In this document: one piece after another, positions 8,155 through 17,876 of the stretch
How positions within the stretch are numbered: the stretch's first letter is position 1
How the letters are laid out: every line of letters starts with the position of its first letter
Assembly: GCA_964609795.1 (NCBI GenBank)
Contig: CAZSTC010000008.1
Coordinates: 1 to 54,582, forward strand
Direction: 5' to 3'
DNA: 54,582 bases
From: UBA1412 sp964609795
Lineage (GTDB): Bacteria > Verrucomicrobiota > Verrucomicrobiia > Limisphaerales > UBA1412
Notes under the pieces: generated by a model
Told to the model about the DNA's origin: nothing
What the model saw: only the letters and a program-made list of their open reading frames with translations
Database searches by the model: none
Translations under genes and position numbers: made by a program

Positions 8155-8742
8155 GTGAAAAAAACCGTTAAAGATTTGGCCCTGCGGCTGAAAGCACATT
8201 TTCCGGACATTATTGCAGAACCTGTGGAATTTCGCGGTGAATGTACTTGTACCCTCTTGGATTCTAATCGTCTTCATGAGGTGGCTGAATATTTGAGAGA
8301 TCAGCTCGATTTTGATTTCCTCAAAGAAGCCACCAGTATTGATGAGCCTGATAAGCCACTACGCTTTACCCTGGTCTATGAGCTATACAGCTATTACCAC
8401 CGTGTTCAGTTACGGCTCAAAACTTCCATAGCTGAAGTTCCCGGCAAGATATCTTCACTTAGTGATCTTTGGGCTTCCGCCAATTGGCAAGAGAGAGAAA
8501 TTTATGACCTCATGGGCATTCAGTTTGAAAACCATCCAGATCTTCGCAGAATTCTGATGTGGGATGGGTACCCTTTTCACCCTCTTAGAAAGGATTTTCC
8601 GCTGGAAGGGAAAACATCTGAATGCGGAGTTCTTTTTACTCGTCCGGCTCCAATGGAGGGCGGTCCTTTTGTAACTCAGCCAGGTCTACTGGATGATGAA
8701 GATAGGGAACCCAGGTCCAGAACACCCGAAAACAAATTTTAA
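8155..8742 (+). CDS. nuoC: NADH-quinone oxidoreductase subunit C
   Basis: A 195-residue NuoC (30-kDa subunit) of the peripheral arm of complex I. The signature is in the C-terminal half: ANWQEREIYDLMGIQFENHP followed by LRRILMWDGYPFHPLRKDFPLEG. The N-terminal half has the usual alpha/beta arrangement. The start is GTG 8155, 21 bases after nuoB, with little Shine-Dalgarno support, as for several genes here. It is separate from nuoD and not a NuoCD fusion. The tail after FPLEG includes a TRPAPMEGGPFVT segment and a charged end. Confidence 0.93.
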   Translation: MKKTVKDLALRLKAHFPDIIAEPVEFRGECTCTLLDSNRLHEVAEYLRDQLDFDFLKEATSIDEPDKPLRFTLVYELYSYYHRVQLRLKTSIAEVPGKISSLSDLWASANWQEREIYDLMGIQFENHPDLRRILMWDGYPFHPLRKDFPLEGKTSECGVLFTRPAPMEGGPFVTQPGLLDDEDREPRSRTPENKF

Positions 8743-8766
8743 TTTCTACAGAGAAAACAAACGATT

Positions 8767-10017
8767 ATGGCGGAAATCAAAAATTTTGAATTTGAAGAGA
8801 TGGCATCCAGAAGCGCACAGCCCTCCAGTGTAATTGATGAAAGCCTCGGGGATGTAATGACGCTCAGTATGGGACCTTCACACCCCTCAATGCACGGAGT
8901 GCTAAGATTCAAGGCAGAACTGGACGGCGAAATCTTCCACCGCATTACACCCGATATTGGTTATTTGCACAGGGGGGATGAAAAAATAGCCGAAAACAAA
9001 ACATGGCATCAATTTATTCCCTATACGGACCGTTTAGATTACCTGGCTCCCTTATGCAATAACGTAGCCTATGTGATGGCCGTAGAAAAACTCCTAGGAA
9101 TTACGGATCAGATTCCCGAACGCTGCCAGTTTATTCGCGTGATATGCTGCGAATTGGCTCGCATCTCTTCACATTTGGTGGGGATTGGTTGTTTTGGAAT
9201 GGATTTGGGCGCATTGACGGTTTTTCTGCTTGCTTATAACGAAAGGGAAAAAGTATTTAATCTTTGTGAATCACTTTCAGGAGCCAGGTTTACCACCTCT
9301 TACACACGAATTGGAGGGCTAACCCGGGATTTGCCTGACGGCTGGCTTGGGGAAGTGAGCAAATTCTGTGATGAGGTGCTGAAAGCCATTGATGATTTGG
9401 AATCTTTCTTAACCCGTAACCGTATTTTTCTGGATAGAACAGAAGGAATTGGAGTCATTACAAAAAGCCAGGCTATTTCCTGGGGGCTGACCGGAGTTAA
9501 TCTGCGCGCCAGCGGCATGGATTTTGATTTGCGACGAGATAACTCCTATTTGGTTTATGATCGGCTGAACTTTGACATTCCCGTGGGTGTCAAAGGAGAC
9601 TGCTATGATCGCTATATCCTGAGAATTCTTGAGATGCGCGAAAGCGTAAATATCTTACGCCAGTGTGTAAAAATGATCCCTTCGGGCCCCATCAACATTG
9701 ATGACCCCAAAATCATACTACCAGCTAAAAAACGTGTTTTGACGCAGATGGAAGACCTGATCCATCATTTCATGCTCGCCACTGAAGGTATTAACGCTCC
9801 GGCTGGGGAAGTTTATTTCGGCGCTGAAAATCCCAAGGGTGAACTCGGATTCTATATCTATAGCAAGGGTGGAGGCTCGCCCTACCGTCTTAAGATCCGC
9901 CCTCCTTCCTTTGTCAGTATCAGCGTTATGCCTCTCATGCTCAAAGGCGCGATGCTCGCTGATGTGCCGGCCGTGATCGGTTCGTTGGATATAGTTATGG
10001 GCGAGTGCGACCGATAG
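8767..10017 (+). CDS. nuoD: NADH-quinone oxidoreductase subunit D
   Basis: A 416-residue NuoD (49-kDa subunit), which forms the quinone-binding cavity with NuoB. Recognisable segments are MGPSHPSMHGVLRFKAELDG near the N-terminus, the GYLHRGDEKIAENKT loop carrying the quinone-site His region, and the C-terminal KIRPPSFVSISVMPLMLKG to GSLDIVMGECDR end. Length is normal. It is 24 bases after nuoC. After it the genome switches to an unrelated giant secreted protein, so nuoE, F, G and the membrane-arm genes must lie elsewhere or be missing. Confidence 0.95.
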   Translation: MAEIKNFEFEEMASRSAQPSSVIDESLGDVMTLSMGPSHPSMHGVLRFKAELDGEIFHRITPDIGYLHRGDEKIAENKTWHQFIPYTDRLDYLAPLCNNVAYVMAVEKLLGITDQIPERCQFIRVICCELARISSHLVGIGCFGMDLGALTVFLLAYNEREKVFNLCESLSGARFTTSYTRIGGLTRDLPDGWLGEVSKFCDEVLKAIDDLESFLTRNRIFLDRTEGIGVITKSQAISWGLTGVNLRASGMDFDLRRDNSYLVYDRLNFDIPVGVKGDCYDRYILRILEMRESVNILRQCVKMIPSGPINIDDPKIILPAKKRVLTQMEDLIHHFMLATEGINAPAGEVYFGAENPKGELGFYIYSKGGGSPYRLKIRPPSFVSISVMPLMLKGAMLADVPAVIGSLDIVMGECDR

Positions 10018-10095
10018 TATTTGGGAATTTATATTTTCTTTTTGCCCTTTGGCAAATCTTGCATTTTGGTATGCAAAGTGCTACTGTACTTTGCG

Positions 10096-13000
10096 ATGCG
10101 TATTTTTTCATATAAAAAGTGCACGTTTCTTGTAGCAATTTTATTTATATTAGGGTGCTTGTCAAACTTTAGGTCTCACGGAGAGGTCTATATCTCTGAG
10201 TTTATGGCCTCCAACTCGCGCACTCTGATTGATGAAGACAGAGAGTACAGTGACTGGATCGAAATTTATAACAGCGACAAAGAAAGTGTTTCTCTCAACG
10301 GATGGGGGCTTTCGGATTCAGAAAACAATCTTTTTGAGTGGACATTCCCGGACGTTCAGATCGGCGCAGGAGCCCGCATCATAGTCTTTGCCTCAGGGAA
10401 AAATCGAAGTAACCCTGCTTCGGAACTTCATACTAACTTCAGGCTCGCAGCCGAGGGGGAATATTTAGCTCTTACGAGTGTTGATGGAATCAAACGAAGC
10501 GAATTCTCTCCAAGTTATCCTCCACAGTATCCTGACGTTTCCTATGGTGAATCCTCCGTGGCGTCTGGTGACACCCCCATCAAAAGTAAATCACCGCTTC
10601 AATATTATGTTCCCCTACAATCTGAAGAGGAAATGGACAGCCAATGGATGGCTCCGGAATTCTCAGAACTCTTCCCCGAACAGTCTGCAAAATTTAAAGA
10701 CGGGTTAAATGGAATCGGCTATGAAACAGGCACTGTCCAGTCCAGCTCTCCCGCGGTGGAAGCGGCCTTACTCGGGAGCCCAGAGGGATACTGGCGTTTT
10801 AACGAAACCGAAGGTTATCACTTTGCCAACAGCGGAACAGCCGGCTCCAGTTTTAACCTTACCGTTGAAGGGGAAATGTCGCTTGGCAGCGAAGGCGTGC
10901 GTGGCGAAAAATTCCCGGGGTTTGAAGATGATAATTTGGCCGCGCAATTTGGCCCACTGGATGCTCACGCGTCAAGCGGGGTCCCCCTCCTCAATGATTT
11001 GAGCGCTTTTACACTTGCCGGCTGGATACGCCCTCACTCTACGTGGGCCAATAGAGCTGGCCTTTTTGGACAAAATGATGCCATTGAATTTGGGATTGTA
11101 AGCTGGGGCACCCTACATTTTTGGTCCTCTGGCGGTGTTAGCATCAATGCAGCGGTAAACTTTGAGGTTGGAAATTGGTACCATATTGCAGTCACGGGAG
11201 ATGGAGAGTATGCCTGCATTTATGTTAATGGGGAGCCAGTCAATTTATCTTGGAGTGGAGTCTCCAACTATGGATATTCCGATTTTCCTTTTACCATTGG
11301 TGCCAGGACGTTTGATGCCAGTGGCGGGGAATTTGATGGGGATATTGATGAAGTGCTCTTCTATACCAAAGCGCTAAGCTCTTCGGGTGTGCTGAATCTA
11401 TACAACGCCGCTGTAAATGAGCGAGATGTTAATAGTTATGTTTCTTCGCTTAATCCGCTTATTTGGTGGAAAATGGATTCACTTTCGGAAAATTCAGGCA
11501 GCCTTGGAAATACCTTATCTGCTGATCTGAGCGAGGTAAACCAGATTGAAGGACCGCGACCTTCAGATTTTTTCCCCGGTTTTTCTTCAGAAAATCAGGC
11601 GGCTTCTTTCAATGGAATTAACAGCCGCATACAATTATCCCACAATTCCTCTCTCAATGGGAATGAATTTACAATTTGTGCCTGGGTTAATCCTGCCGAA
11701 AAAATTGGATTATCTCCCATATTTTCAAGCCGCAATTATAATCCGTATAATGGTTACATCTTGATGATAGATGAAGAGGGGCGCTGGTGCTTTGTTTTGG
11801 CAGAAACATCATCTTCACAAGTGTACGTCACAGGCAGCCTGGTTGAATATGATAAGTGGTCCTTGGTCATGGGCACTTTTGATGGGAACACTGCGCGGCT
11901 TTATGTTAACGGCGTTGAAATTGCCTCGCGAACCATGGGCAGTTTTGTTCCTAACCCGAGCCAAAGGCAAAGGATTGGCTATGGAGCTCCAAGCAGCGGT
12001 GATTATTTTAGTGGCAAAATCGATGAAGTTTTTTATTTGGACCGTGCCATGACGGAAAAAGAATCCAGAGAGCTTTATCAATTAGCTCTGGGCCAGACAG
12101 AAAATGGAGACACAACTTATTATTTCAATAACTCTATAGCCACCGATGTTCGAGAAGAAGTGCGCAACGTAAATTCCTCTGTTTATATCCGGTACCCTTT
12201 CCAGTCCCCCAACGGGAGTGATCTGGAAAGAATCACCCTTAAAATCAAATACGTGGATGGATTTGTTGCCTGGCTGAACGGCCATGAAATATTGCGGGAA
12301 AACACACCCGAGGCGCTTTTTTGGAATTCTCAAGCGCTCTCCGAGCGGCCTTCTAAATTGGGTGCCACGGCTATCGAGTACGACTTAACCCCTTTTAAAG
12401 ATTTTCTTTTTACCCAAGCTCCCAACATATTGGCAATTCAAGCTCTCAACTCCGAAGTCGACGCTCCTGATTTTCTTTGTTATGTCGAAATGGAAACTTT
12501 ACATATGGGAGAATCGACCAGTGAGTGGCGTTATTTTCTGACTCCTACACCAGGAAAACCGAATGGACAAGGCGCGAGAGATATGGGCCCTATTATCAGC
12601 GATCTCGTCAGTACACCGGCTCTTCCAACACAGCCGGAAGCGGGAGACCCTATCACCATCAGGGCCAAAGTTCTCAAAACCCAAGCGGATGTCGCCTCTG
12701 TCAAACTCACCTGGAGAACCATGTTTGGGGCGGCCAAAACGATAGATATGTTTGATGACGGCGAGCATGGAGATGGTACTTATCATGATGGAATTTACGG
12801 GGCTACAATCCCGCCCCTCTCAGCTCAACCTGGGCAGATGATACGCTGGTACGTCACAGCAATCGATGTCCAGGAACGGGAGTCCCGTTGGCCCCTTTAC
12901 TACAGCACTTTTGATTCTGAAGAATATTTTGGGACTATGGTTCGTGATACATCCGTTGACTCCAGCCTTCTTCCAGTGTTGCACCTCTTTGTTCAAAACA

Positions 13001-16000
13001 CTTCAGCCATGAACAGTGGCTCTAATACTCGAATCTCTGCTTTTTACAATGGAGAATTTTACGATAATATCTTAATCAGACGGCGCGGCCAGAGCACATC
13101 GGGCTTCACTAAAAAACCTTATAAGTTGGAATTTAACAACGACCACCGGTTCATGTACGGAACTAATACAGCTCGAGTAGGAAAAATCAACCTGATGTCC
13201 AACTACGCTGATAAGACCAAAATTCACAACTCCCTGGCATATGAATATATTGCCAAAGGAGGTTCTCTGGGGCATTGGTGTTTCCCCATCAGGATTCAAA
13301 GGAATGGAGTCTTCTATTCCGTGGCTGAAATGCTGGAAAACGGAAATGAAGGTTGGCTCGAACGCGTAGGCTGGGATCCGGAAGGACTCTTGCTTAAAGT
13401 TTACGACAACATTTCATCGGCCTACTCTGCTGAGAAAAAGACACGATCGGCCGCAACTGAATCCCAAGACCGACAAGCCTACCAAACTTTCATCAATGCA
13501 CTGAGCGAATATAACCCGCTTTCCACCCGGGTCACCTATGCTTATGACAACATTAACATACCTCAAACGGTCAGCTATTTTGCCACACTGGCTCTGATCA
13601 GCAGCCAGGATCACGGACACAAGAACTTTTATCTCTACCAGGACTGCAACAACACGGGAGAATGGTCTATCTTACCTTGGGACGTTGATTTGAGCTGGGG
13701 ACGAAATTGGATAGACAATGGAGGCTATTTTGTAGACACCCTTTTTACCAATAACGTTCTCAATTTTTATAATTCTTCACAACAGAGCAAGAGTGCAAAT
13801 CCTCTTTATAATCTCTTTTTCAACCATCCGGATTTTCGCATCATGTATCTCGCCCGTCTAAGAACTCTGGTGGATACTCATCTGCAGAATGATCAAATGA
13901 CTGCGGAACAAAGCCCCGTGGCAGATTCAATTAACAGGTACCTTGAAATTATGGATCCCGGGGCAGGTCAATATACCGATGCTGCTCTGGATAGTGCCGC
14001 CTGGTCTTCATGGGGCCCCTATCGCACAATGCGGCAGGAATGCCAGAGAACCATTGATACCTATGTTAGCGGCCGAGCTAACTGGATGACCTCAATTGCA
14101 GCTCAGCTTAATGGTACAAAGGTCCCTGATGCCACACCGTTAAATGCAGGAGTCAAGCTGCACAGCTTGGATTTTATGGCATATTCAAAAAATCCGGCTC
14201 ACAAGTATATCTGCCTTACCAATGAGAATCCTTATGCGATGGATATTTCCGGCTGGGAAATTATAAGCCCGGTCTCCTTTACTTTTCAGGGAGGGACCGT
14301 TATTCCATCCGGAAAAAGCATCTATGTGACTGCTTCTCAATCAGGTTTTCGTTCGCGGACCCAAGCACCCACGTCCGGATCAAATCTTTTCATTACAGGC
14401 CCATGGGAAGGAGAACTCACCGCCCGCGGTGGGGTTGTTTCACTCCAGGACTCTGCCGGAAATATTGTTTTCAGCGAGGAGTATCAAGGTAACCCCTCTC
14501 CAATGCTAAACCACCTGCGCGTTACGGAAATAATGTATAACCCCCTTCCCTTGTTACCTGACTATCCTATTGGCGATGACTTGGAGTACATAGAACTCAA
14601 AAACGTCAGTCAAAATTCTATCTTCAACATCAAGGGAGCAGCTTTCACAAATGGAATCTATTACACGTTTACTGAAGATCTGAGGCTGATGCCTCAGAGT
14701 CGCGTCATTGTGGCTAAAAACCCGACTGCTTTCAGATCCAGGTATGGAGACATCCAAAATGTGGTAGGGCCTTATGAAGGGTCGCTAAATAATTCAGGAG
14801 AAATAATTCGCCTTGTCGATGCAAACAACGAAGTCATTCTTGAGTTTGAATATAAAGATTCCTGGCAGCCTGCAACTGACGGAGAAGGATATTCTCTCAT
14901 TTGCGTGAATGACCAGGCAGACTGGACCACTTGGAACAAGTCCTCACAATGGCGATGTTCTCATGCAATTTATGGAGCGCCAGGGCGAGAGGATACCCCG
15001 TCCGCTGAATCCCCTAAAGTAAAGGTTAACGAAGTGTTGCCCCATTGGGATAGCGAGGAAGGCGGTGTCATTGAACTTTTCAATTCAGAAGAGTCTCCTT
15101 CGGATATCTCCGGATGGTATCTCACTAACGAATACGGGAATCCCAAAAAATACCAGTTTCCACCCAATACAATCATTGAACCTCAGGGATTTTTCCTCGT
15201 TGATGGCATTCTTGAGTTTAATTCGAAAGGAGGAGAAGTCTGGCTCTTTAGTGCAGACAATAAAGGCGGGCTCACAGGCTATATTAACGGATTTCTTTTT
15301 GGGCCACAGGAAACAGGCATCTCTTTTGGCAGGCTGACGACATCCACCGGTGAAGAACACTTTGTCCCACAAAGTCAAAATACCTTAGGATATCCCAATT
15401 CAGGACCTCTTATCCACTCTGTGGTGTTTGAAGAAATTATGTACCACCCGCCTACGGAAACCGATATCGACACTCGTGATGAATATGTGAAGTTGGTGAA
15501 TATGAGCCCCAAGGCAATTCCTTTGTACAATACAGAAACAGCTGCTGGCTGGTATTTCTCTGAAGGCATTTCTTTCCAATTCGGGAAAGACCACGTCATT
15601 CCACCTCGCGGTGCAGTTCTGGTCGTCAGCTTTAACCCCACAACAGATTCCACTGCATTGACGGGCTTCATGGCTAACTATGGCATTAACCAATGGGATG
15701 AGCGTGTTTCCATCGTCGGCCCCTATACCGGAAAGCTCAGCAACTCCGGAGAAACACTCCGCCTTGTGCGGCCGGCTCTTCTCTCCGAGCAGTCGGGGCC
15801 CGTTGGAATAATCGTGGACACATTAACATATTTTGATTCTTCTCCGTGGCCCGGCAAGGCAGATGGGAAGGGGGAGGCTCTCCGCAGAAGAGATATCCTC
15901 ACCTATGCTGATGACCCTGCCAATTGGAGCAGTAAAGCCCCAAACCCTAATCAACCGTTGGCTTATGAATTACCCGAAATATCCTGGGCTCATGATGGAA

Positions 16001-16152
16001 ATATTTTAGTCCTGACTTTTTCCGGAAAACTCTATGTGAGCTCAGATATGGAAAATTGGAGTCCCGTTGAAGATGCCGCGGACGGAACCTATGAAGTAGA
16101 AGTAACAAGCGCTAGAAGCCAGTATTATTGCGTGATGCCGGAAGGCTTATAA
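10096..16152 (+). CDS. Giant secreted lamin-tail/LamG/CotH-kinase multidomain protein
   Basis: A 2018-residue exported protein starting at ATG 10096, since the in-frame TTG at 10021 would precede the signal peptide. The N-terminus (CTFLVAILFILGCLS) is a signal sequence, possibly a lipoprotein one. Modules, with approximate residues: lamin-tail domain 30-135; LamG 231-440 (GLFGQNDAIEFG); LamG 453-665; a beta-sandwich 675-800; a chitobiase-like beta domain 836-935; a CotH-type kinase domain 960-1270 with QDHGHKNFYLYQD (about 1171-1183) and LPWDVDLSWGRNW (about 1193-1205); four more lamin-tail-like domains to about 1955; and a C-terminal module 1959-2018. CotH family members phosphorylate spore-coat proteins in Bacillus, but this organism shows no sign of sporulation. 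Likely roles are surface or extracellular phosphorylation, or binding of glycans. It follows nuoD but is functionally unrelated. Confidence 0.85.
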   Translation: MRIFSYKKCTFLVAILFILGCLSNFRSHGEVYISEFMASNSRTLIDEDREYSDWIEIYNSDKESVSLNGWGLSDSENNLFEWTFPDVQIGAGARIIVFASGKNRSNPASELHTNFRLAAEGEYLALTSVDGIKRSEFSPSYPPQYPDVSYGESSVASGDTPIKSKSPLQYYVPLQSEEEMDSQWMAPEFSELFPEQSAKFKDGLNGIGYETGTVQSSSPAVEAALLGSPEGYWRFNETEGYHFANSGTAGSSFNLTVEGEMSLGSEGVRGEKFPGFEDDNLAAQFGPLDAHASSGVPLLNDLSAFTLAGWIRPHSTWANRAGLFGQNDAIEFGIVSWGTLHFWSSGGVSINAAVNFEVGNWYHIAVTGDGEYACIYVNGEPVNLSWSGVSNYGYSDFPFTIGARTFDASGGEFDGDIDEVLFYTKALSSSGVLNLYNAAVNERDVNSYVSSLNPLIWWKMDSLSENSGSLGNTLSADLSEVNQIEGPRPSDFFPGFSSENQAASFNGINSRIQLSHNSSLNGNEFTICAWVNPAEKIGLSPIFSSRNYNPYNGYILMIDEEGRWCFVLAETSSSQVYVTGSLVEYDKWSLVMGTFDGNTARLYVNGVEIASRTMGSFVPNPSQRQRIGYGAPSSGDYFSGKIDEVFYLDRAMTEKESRELYQLALGQTENGDTTYYFNNSIATDVREEVRNVNSSVYIRYPFQSPNGSDLERITLKIKYVDGFVAWLNGHEILRENTPEALFWNSQALSERPSKLGATAIEYDLTPFKDFLFTQAPNILAIQALNSEVDAPDFLCYVEMETLHMGESTSEWRYFLTPTPGKPNGQGARDMGPIISDLVSTPALPTQPEAGDPITIRAKVLKTQADVASVKLTWRTMFGAAKTIDMFDDGEHGDGTYHDGIYGATIPPLSAQPGQMIRWYVTAIDVQERESRWPLYYSTFDSEEYFGTMVRDTSVDSSLLPVLHLFVQNTSAMNSGSNTRISAFYNGEFYDNILIRRRGQSTSGFTKKPYKLEFNNDHRFMYGTNTARVGKINLMSNYADKTKIHNSLAYEYIAKGGSLGHWCFPIRIQRNGVFYSVAEMLENGNEGWLERVGWDPEGLLLKVYDNISSAYSAEKKTRSAATESQDRQAYQTFINALSEYNPLSTRVTYAYDNINIPQTVSYFATLALISSQDHGHKNFYLYQDCNNTGEWSILPWDVDLSWGRNWIDNGGYFVDTLFTNNVLNFYNSSQQSKSANPLYNLFFNHPDFRIMYLARLRTLVDTHLQNDQMTAEQSPVADSINRYLEIMDPGAGQYTDAALDSAAWSSWGPYRTMRQECQRTIDTYVSGRANWMTSIAAQLNGTKVPDATPLNAGVKLHSLDFMAYSKNPAHKYICLTNENPYAMDISGWEIISPVSFTFQGGTVIPSGKSIYVTASQSGFRSRTQAPTSGSNLFITGPWEGELTARGGVVSLQDSAGNIVFSEEYQGNPSPMLNHLRVTEIMYNPLPLLPDYPIGDDLEYIELKNVSQNSIFNIKGAAFTNGIYYTFTEDLRLMPQSRVIVAKNPTAFRSRYGDIQNVVGPYEGSLNNSGEIIRLVDANNEVILEFEYKDSWQPATDGEGYSLICVNDQADWTTWNKSSQWRCSHAIYGAPGREDTPSAESPKVKVNEVLPHWDSEEGGVIELFNSEESPSDISGWYLTNEYGNPKKYQFPPNTIIEPQGFFLVDGILEFNSKGGEVWLFSADNKGGLTGYINGFLFGPQETGISFGRLTTSTGEEHFVPQSQNTLGYPNSGPLIHSVVFEEIMYHPPTETDIDTRDEYVKLVNMSPKAIPLYNTETAAGWYFSEGISFQFGKDHVIPPRGAVLVVSFNPTTDSTALTGFMANYGINQWDERVSIVGPYTGKLSNSGETLRLVRPALLSEQSGPVGIIVDTLTYFDSSPWPGKADGKGEALRRRDILTYADDPANWSSKAPNPNQPLAYELPEISWAHDGNILVLTFSGKLYVSSDMENWSPVEDAADGTYEVEVTSARSQYYCVMPEGL

Positions 16153-16192
16153 CATCCAGAACACGAGAGGAACCAAAATCTCGTATCGTGCA

Positions 16193-17737
16193 TTAATTTT
16201 TAGCAGTGGGATCGTTGGTTTCTCCAACTTTTTGAACGTCAGTTTCTGATCGTGCTTTCAGAAAATCGACTAGCTTCGTTGCCAACTGCATTCCAAAGCG
16301 AGGGACTTCAGCAATTTCCTCAACAGTGGCTCTTCTCAGACGATGAACGGAACCAAACCGTTTCAGAAGGTCAGCTTTACGGTGTTCGCCAATACCCGGG
16401 AGTTCATCCAAAATACTCTCTTGAATTTTGCGCAGGCGAAGCTGTGCATTGTAATTGTTAGCGAACCGATGCGATTCATCCCGAATGCGCTGCAAAAGCT
16501 TAAGAGCCCCGAGAGAGTGGTCTAAAACCAAGGGAGAGGATTCTCCCGGCCTATAAATTTCCTCTAATTTTTTGGCCAGTCCAATAATGGGAATTTCTCC
16601 TAAGCCTAATTGTTTAAGCACCCCGTATGCTGCATTCACCTGCCCCAGCCCGCCATCGATCACGATAAGTTGGGGGAAAGAAGATTCTTGTTTTTCACAA
16701 CTTGATTCCCTCTTTAATCTTGTGTACCGGCGTTCTATAACTTCAGCCATACAGGCAAAATCGTCTTGCTGTGTTACACTCTTGATTCGAAACCTTCTAT
16801 AACCCGAGGGATCGGGTTTCCCCTTGTAAAAGCTTACAAGGCTGCCCACGGAAAAAGAACCGCTGATATTGGATATGTCGTATCCTTCAATCCGAATTGG
16901 AGGGGTTGAAAGCCCTAATATCCTTCCCAATTGCTCCATGTCTTCCTCTGGATGAATCGCCAGGGGCAAACTATAGGGAACTCGATCAAAATTACGTTGC
17001 TTTTGTGTACTGACTTCAAGGCTTGCGATGGCGTCACGAAGCTGTGCGGCCTTTTCAAAATTCAAACCTTTAGAAGCCAACTCCATTTCATGTTTGAGCT
17101 GCTCCCGAATGCTTTCAATTTGCCCATCCATGAACTCGCAGGCTGATTTCACCTGAAGTTTATACTCTTCTGTAGTCACATTGCCTATGCAGGGTGCCGT
17201 GCAAAATTTCAAATGCCTGTACATGCAGTGCTTATAATCATTTCCGTTGGGAGTAAAAGCTTTACAACTCCTGAGGAAAAATTGCTTTTTTGCAATATCT
17301 AATGTCCTTCGTGCAGCAACAGAATCGACGAAAGGACCAAAATACCTTGCTTGATCCTCCTTTTTAAGGCGAGTGATGACGAAATTGGGAATAGGATCAT
17401 TCAGGTTGACCTTGATCAGCAAAAAACGCTTATCATCCTTAAAGCTGACATTGTACCTAGGCTTAAACTCTTTGATAAGTTTACCTTCCAGCAGCAAAGC
17501 CTCTGGTTCGCTATTTACCTGGTGAGTGTCAAAGTCGCTAATGGCTTCCACTAAAGCCTGGAGCTTCAAATCCCAGGCATGTCGGCGAGAGGGATGAAAA
17601 TACTGGCTGACACGACGGCGCAGGTCCCGGGCTTTTCCAACATAAATCACTGTTCCGAAGCGATCTTTCATCAGATATATTCCCGGTTTATGAGGAAGCT
17701 TCCCCAACTTAGTTCGTATGAGTTCACTCGTAGACAT
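16193..17737 (-). CDS. uvrC: Excinuclease ABC subunit C
   Basis: UvrC makes the two incisions of nucleotide excision repair. In order: a GIY-YIG nuclease domain (KPGIYLMKDRFGTVIYVGKA), a UVR motif (LKHEMELASKGLNFEKAAQL) for UvrB binding, the RNase H-like nuclease (IEGYDISNISGSFSVGSLV, then LIVIDGGLGQVNAA) and C-terminal helix-hairpin-helix repeats (LDELPGIGEHRKADLLKRFG). From ATG 17737 the product has 514 residues, nearly 100 fewer than E. coli UvrC, yet all catalytic regions are present. An in-frame upstream start at 17812 would add 25 residues overlapping the divergent galK control region and is unlikely. A perfect TATAAT (minus strand, 17756-17761) sits just upstream. Confidence 0.93.
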   Translation of the reverse strand: MSTSELIRTKLGKLPHKPGIYLMKDRFGTVIYVGKARDLRRRVSQYFHPSRRHAWDLKLQALVEAISDFDTHQVNSEPEALLLEGKLIKEFKPRYNVSFKDDKRFLLIKVNLNDPIPNFVITRLKKEDQARYFGPFVDSVAARRTLDIAKKQFFLRSCKAFTPNGNDYKHCMYRHLKFCTAPCIGNVTTEEYKLQVKSACEFMDGQIESIREQLKHEMELASKGLNFEKAAQLRDAIASLEVSTQKQRNFDRVPYSLPLAIHPEEDMEQLGRILGLSTPPIRIEGYDISNISGSFSVGSLVSFYKGKPDPSGYRRFRIKSVTQQDDFACMAEVIERRYTRLKRESSCEKQESSFPQLIVIDGGLGQVNAAYGVLKQLGLGEIPIIGLAKKLEEIYRPGESSPLVLDHSLGALKLLQRIRDESHRFANNYNAQLRLRKIQESILDELPGIGEHRKADLLKRFGSVHRLRRATVEEIAEVPRFGMQLATKLVDFLKARSETDVQKVGETNDPTAKN

Positions 17738-17796
17738 CGCTTGTCTCACAAGTGAATTATAGGGAAAATACTTGAGAGAAGAGAAGTTAGAAATTT

Positions 17797-17820
17797 CAAT
17801 TGCATTGAGCAATGTAATTG
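17797..17820. promoter_or_regulatory. Palindrome in the uvrC/galK divergent spacer
   Basis: Two 11-base arms, CAATTGCATTG at 17797-17807 and CAATGTAATTG at 17810-17820, are inverted with one mismatch around an AG centre. The site lies 57 bases before the galK ATG and 60 bases before the uvrC start. Its size and symmetry fit a dimeric repressor or activator site for galKT, though a hairpin in a leader RNA is also possible. No regulator gene is adjacent. Confidence 0.45.
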
Positions 17821-17876
17821 TGTTGAATTCCTAGAGGAGATTGGAGAAGCGGCTCCAATTTTTTTATATAATCGAC

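Noticed and set aside
10021..10095. Extended start of the CotH giant at TTG 10021
   Set aside because: It would place about 25 residues before a clear signal peptide and leave three bases after nuoD; ATG 10096 fits better.
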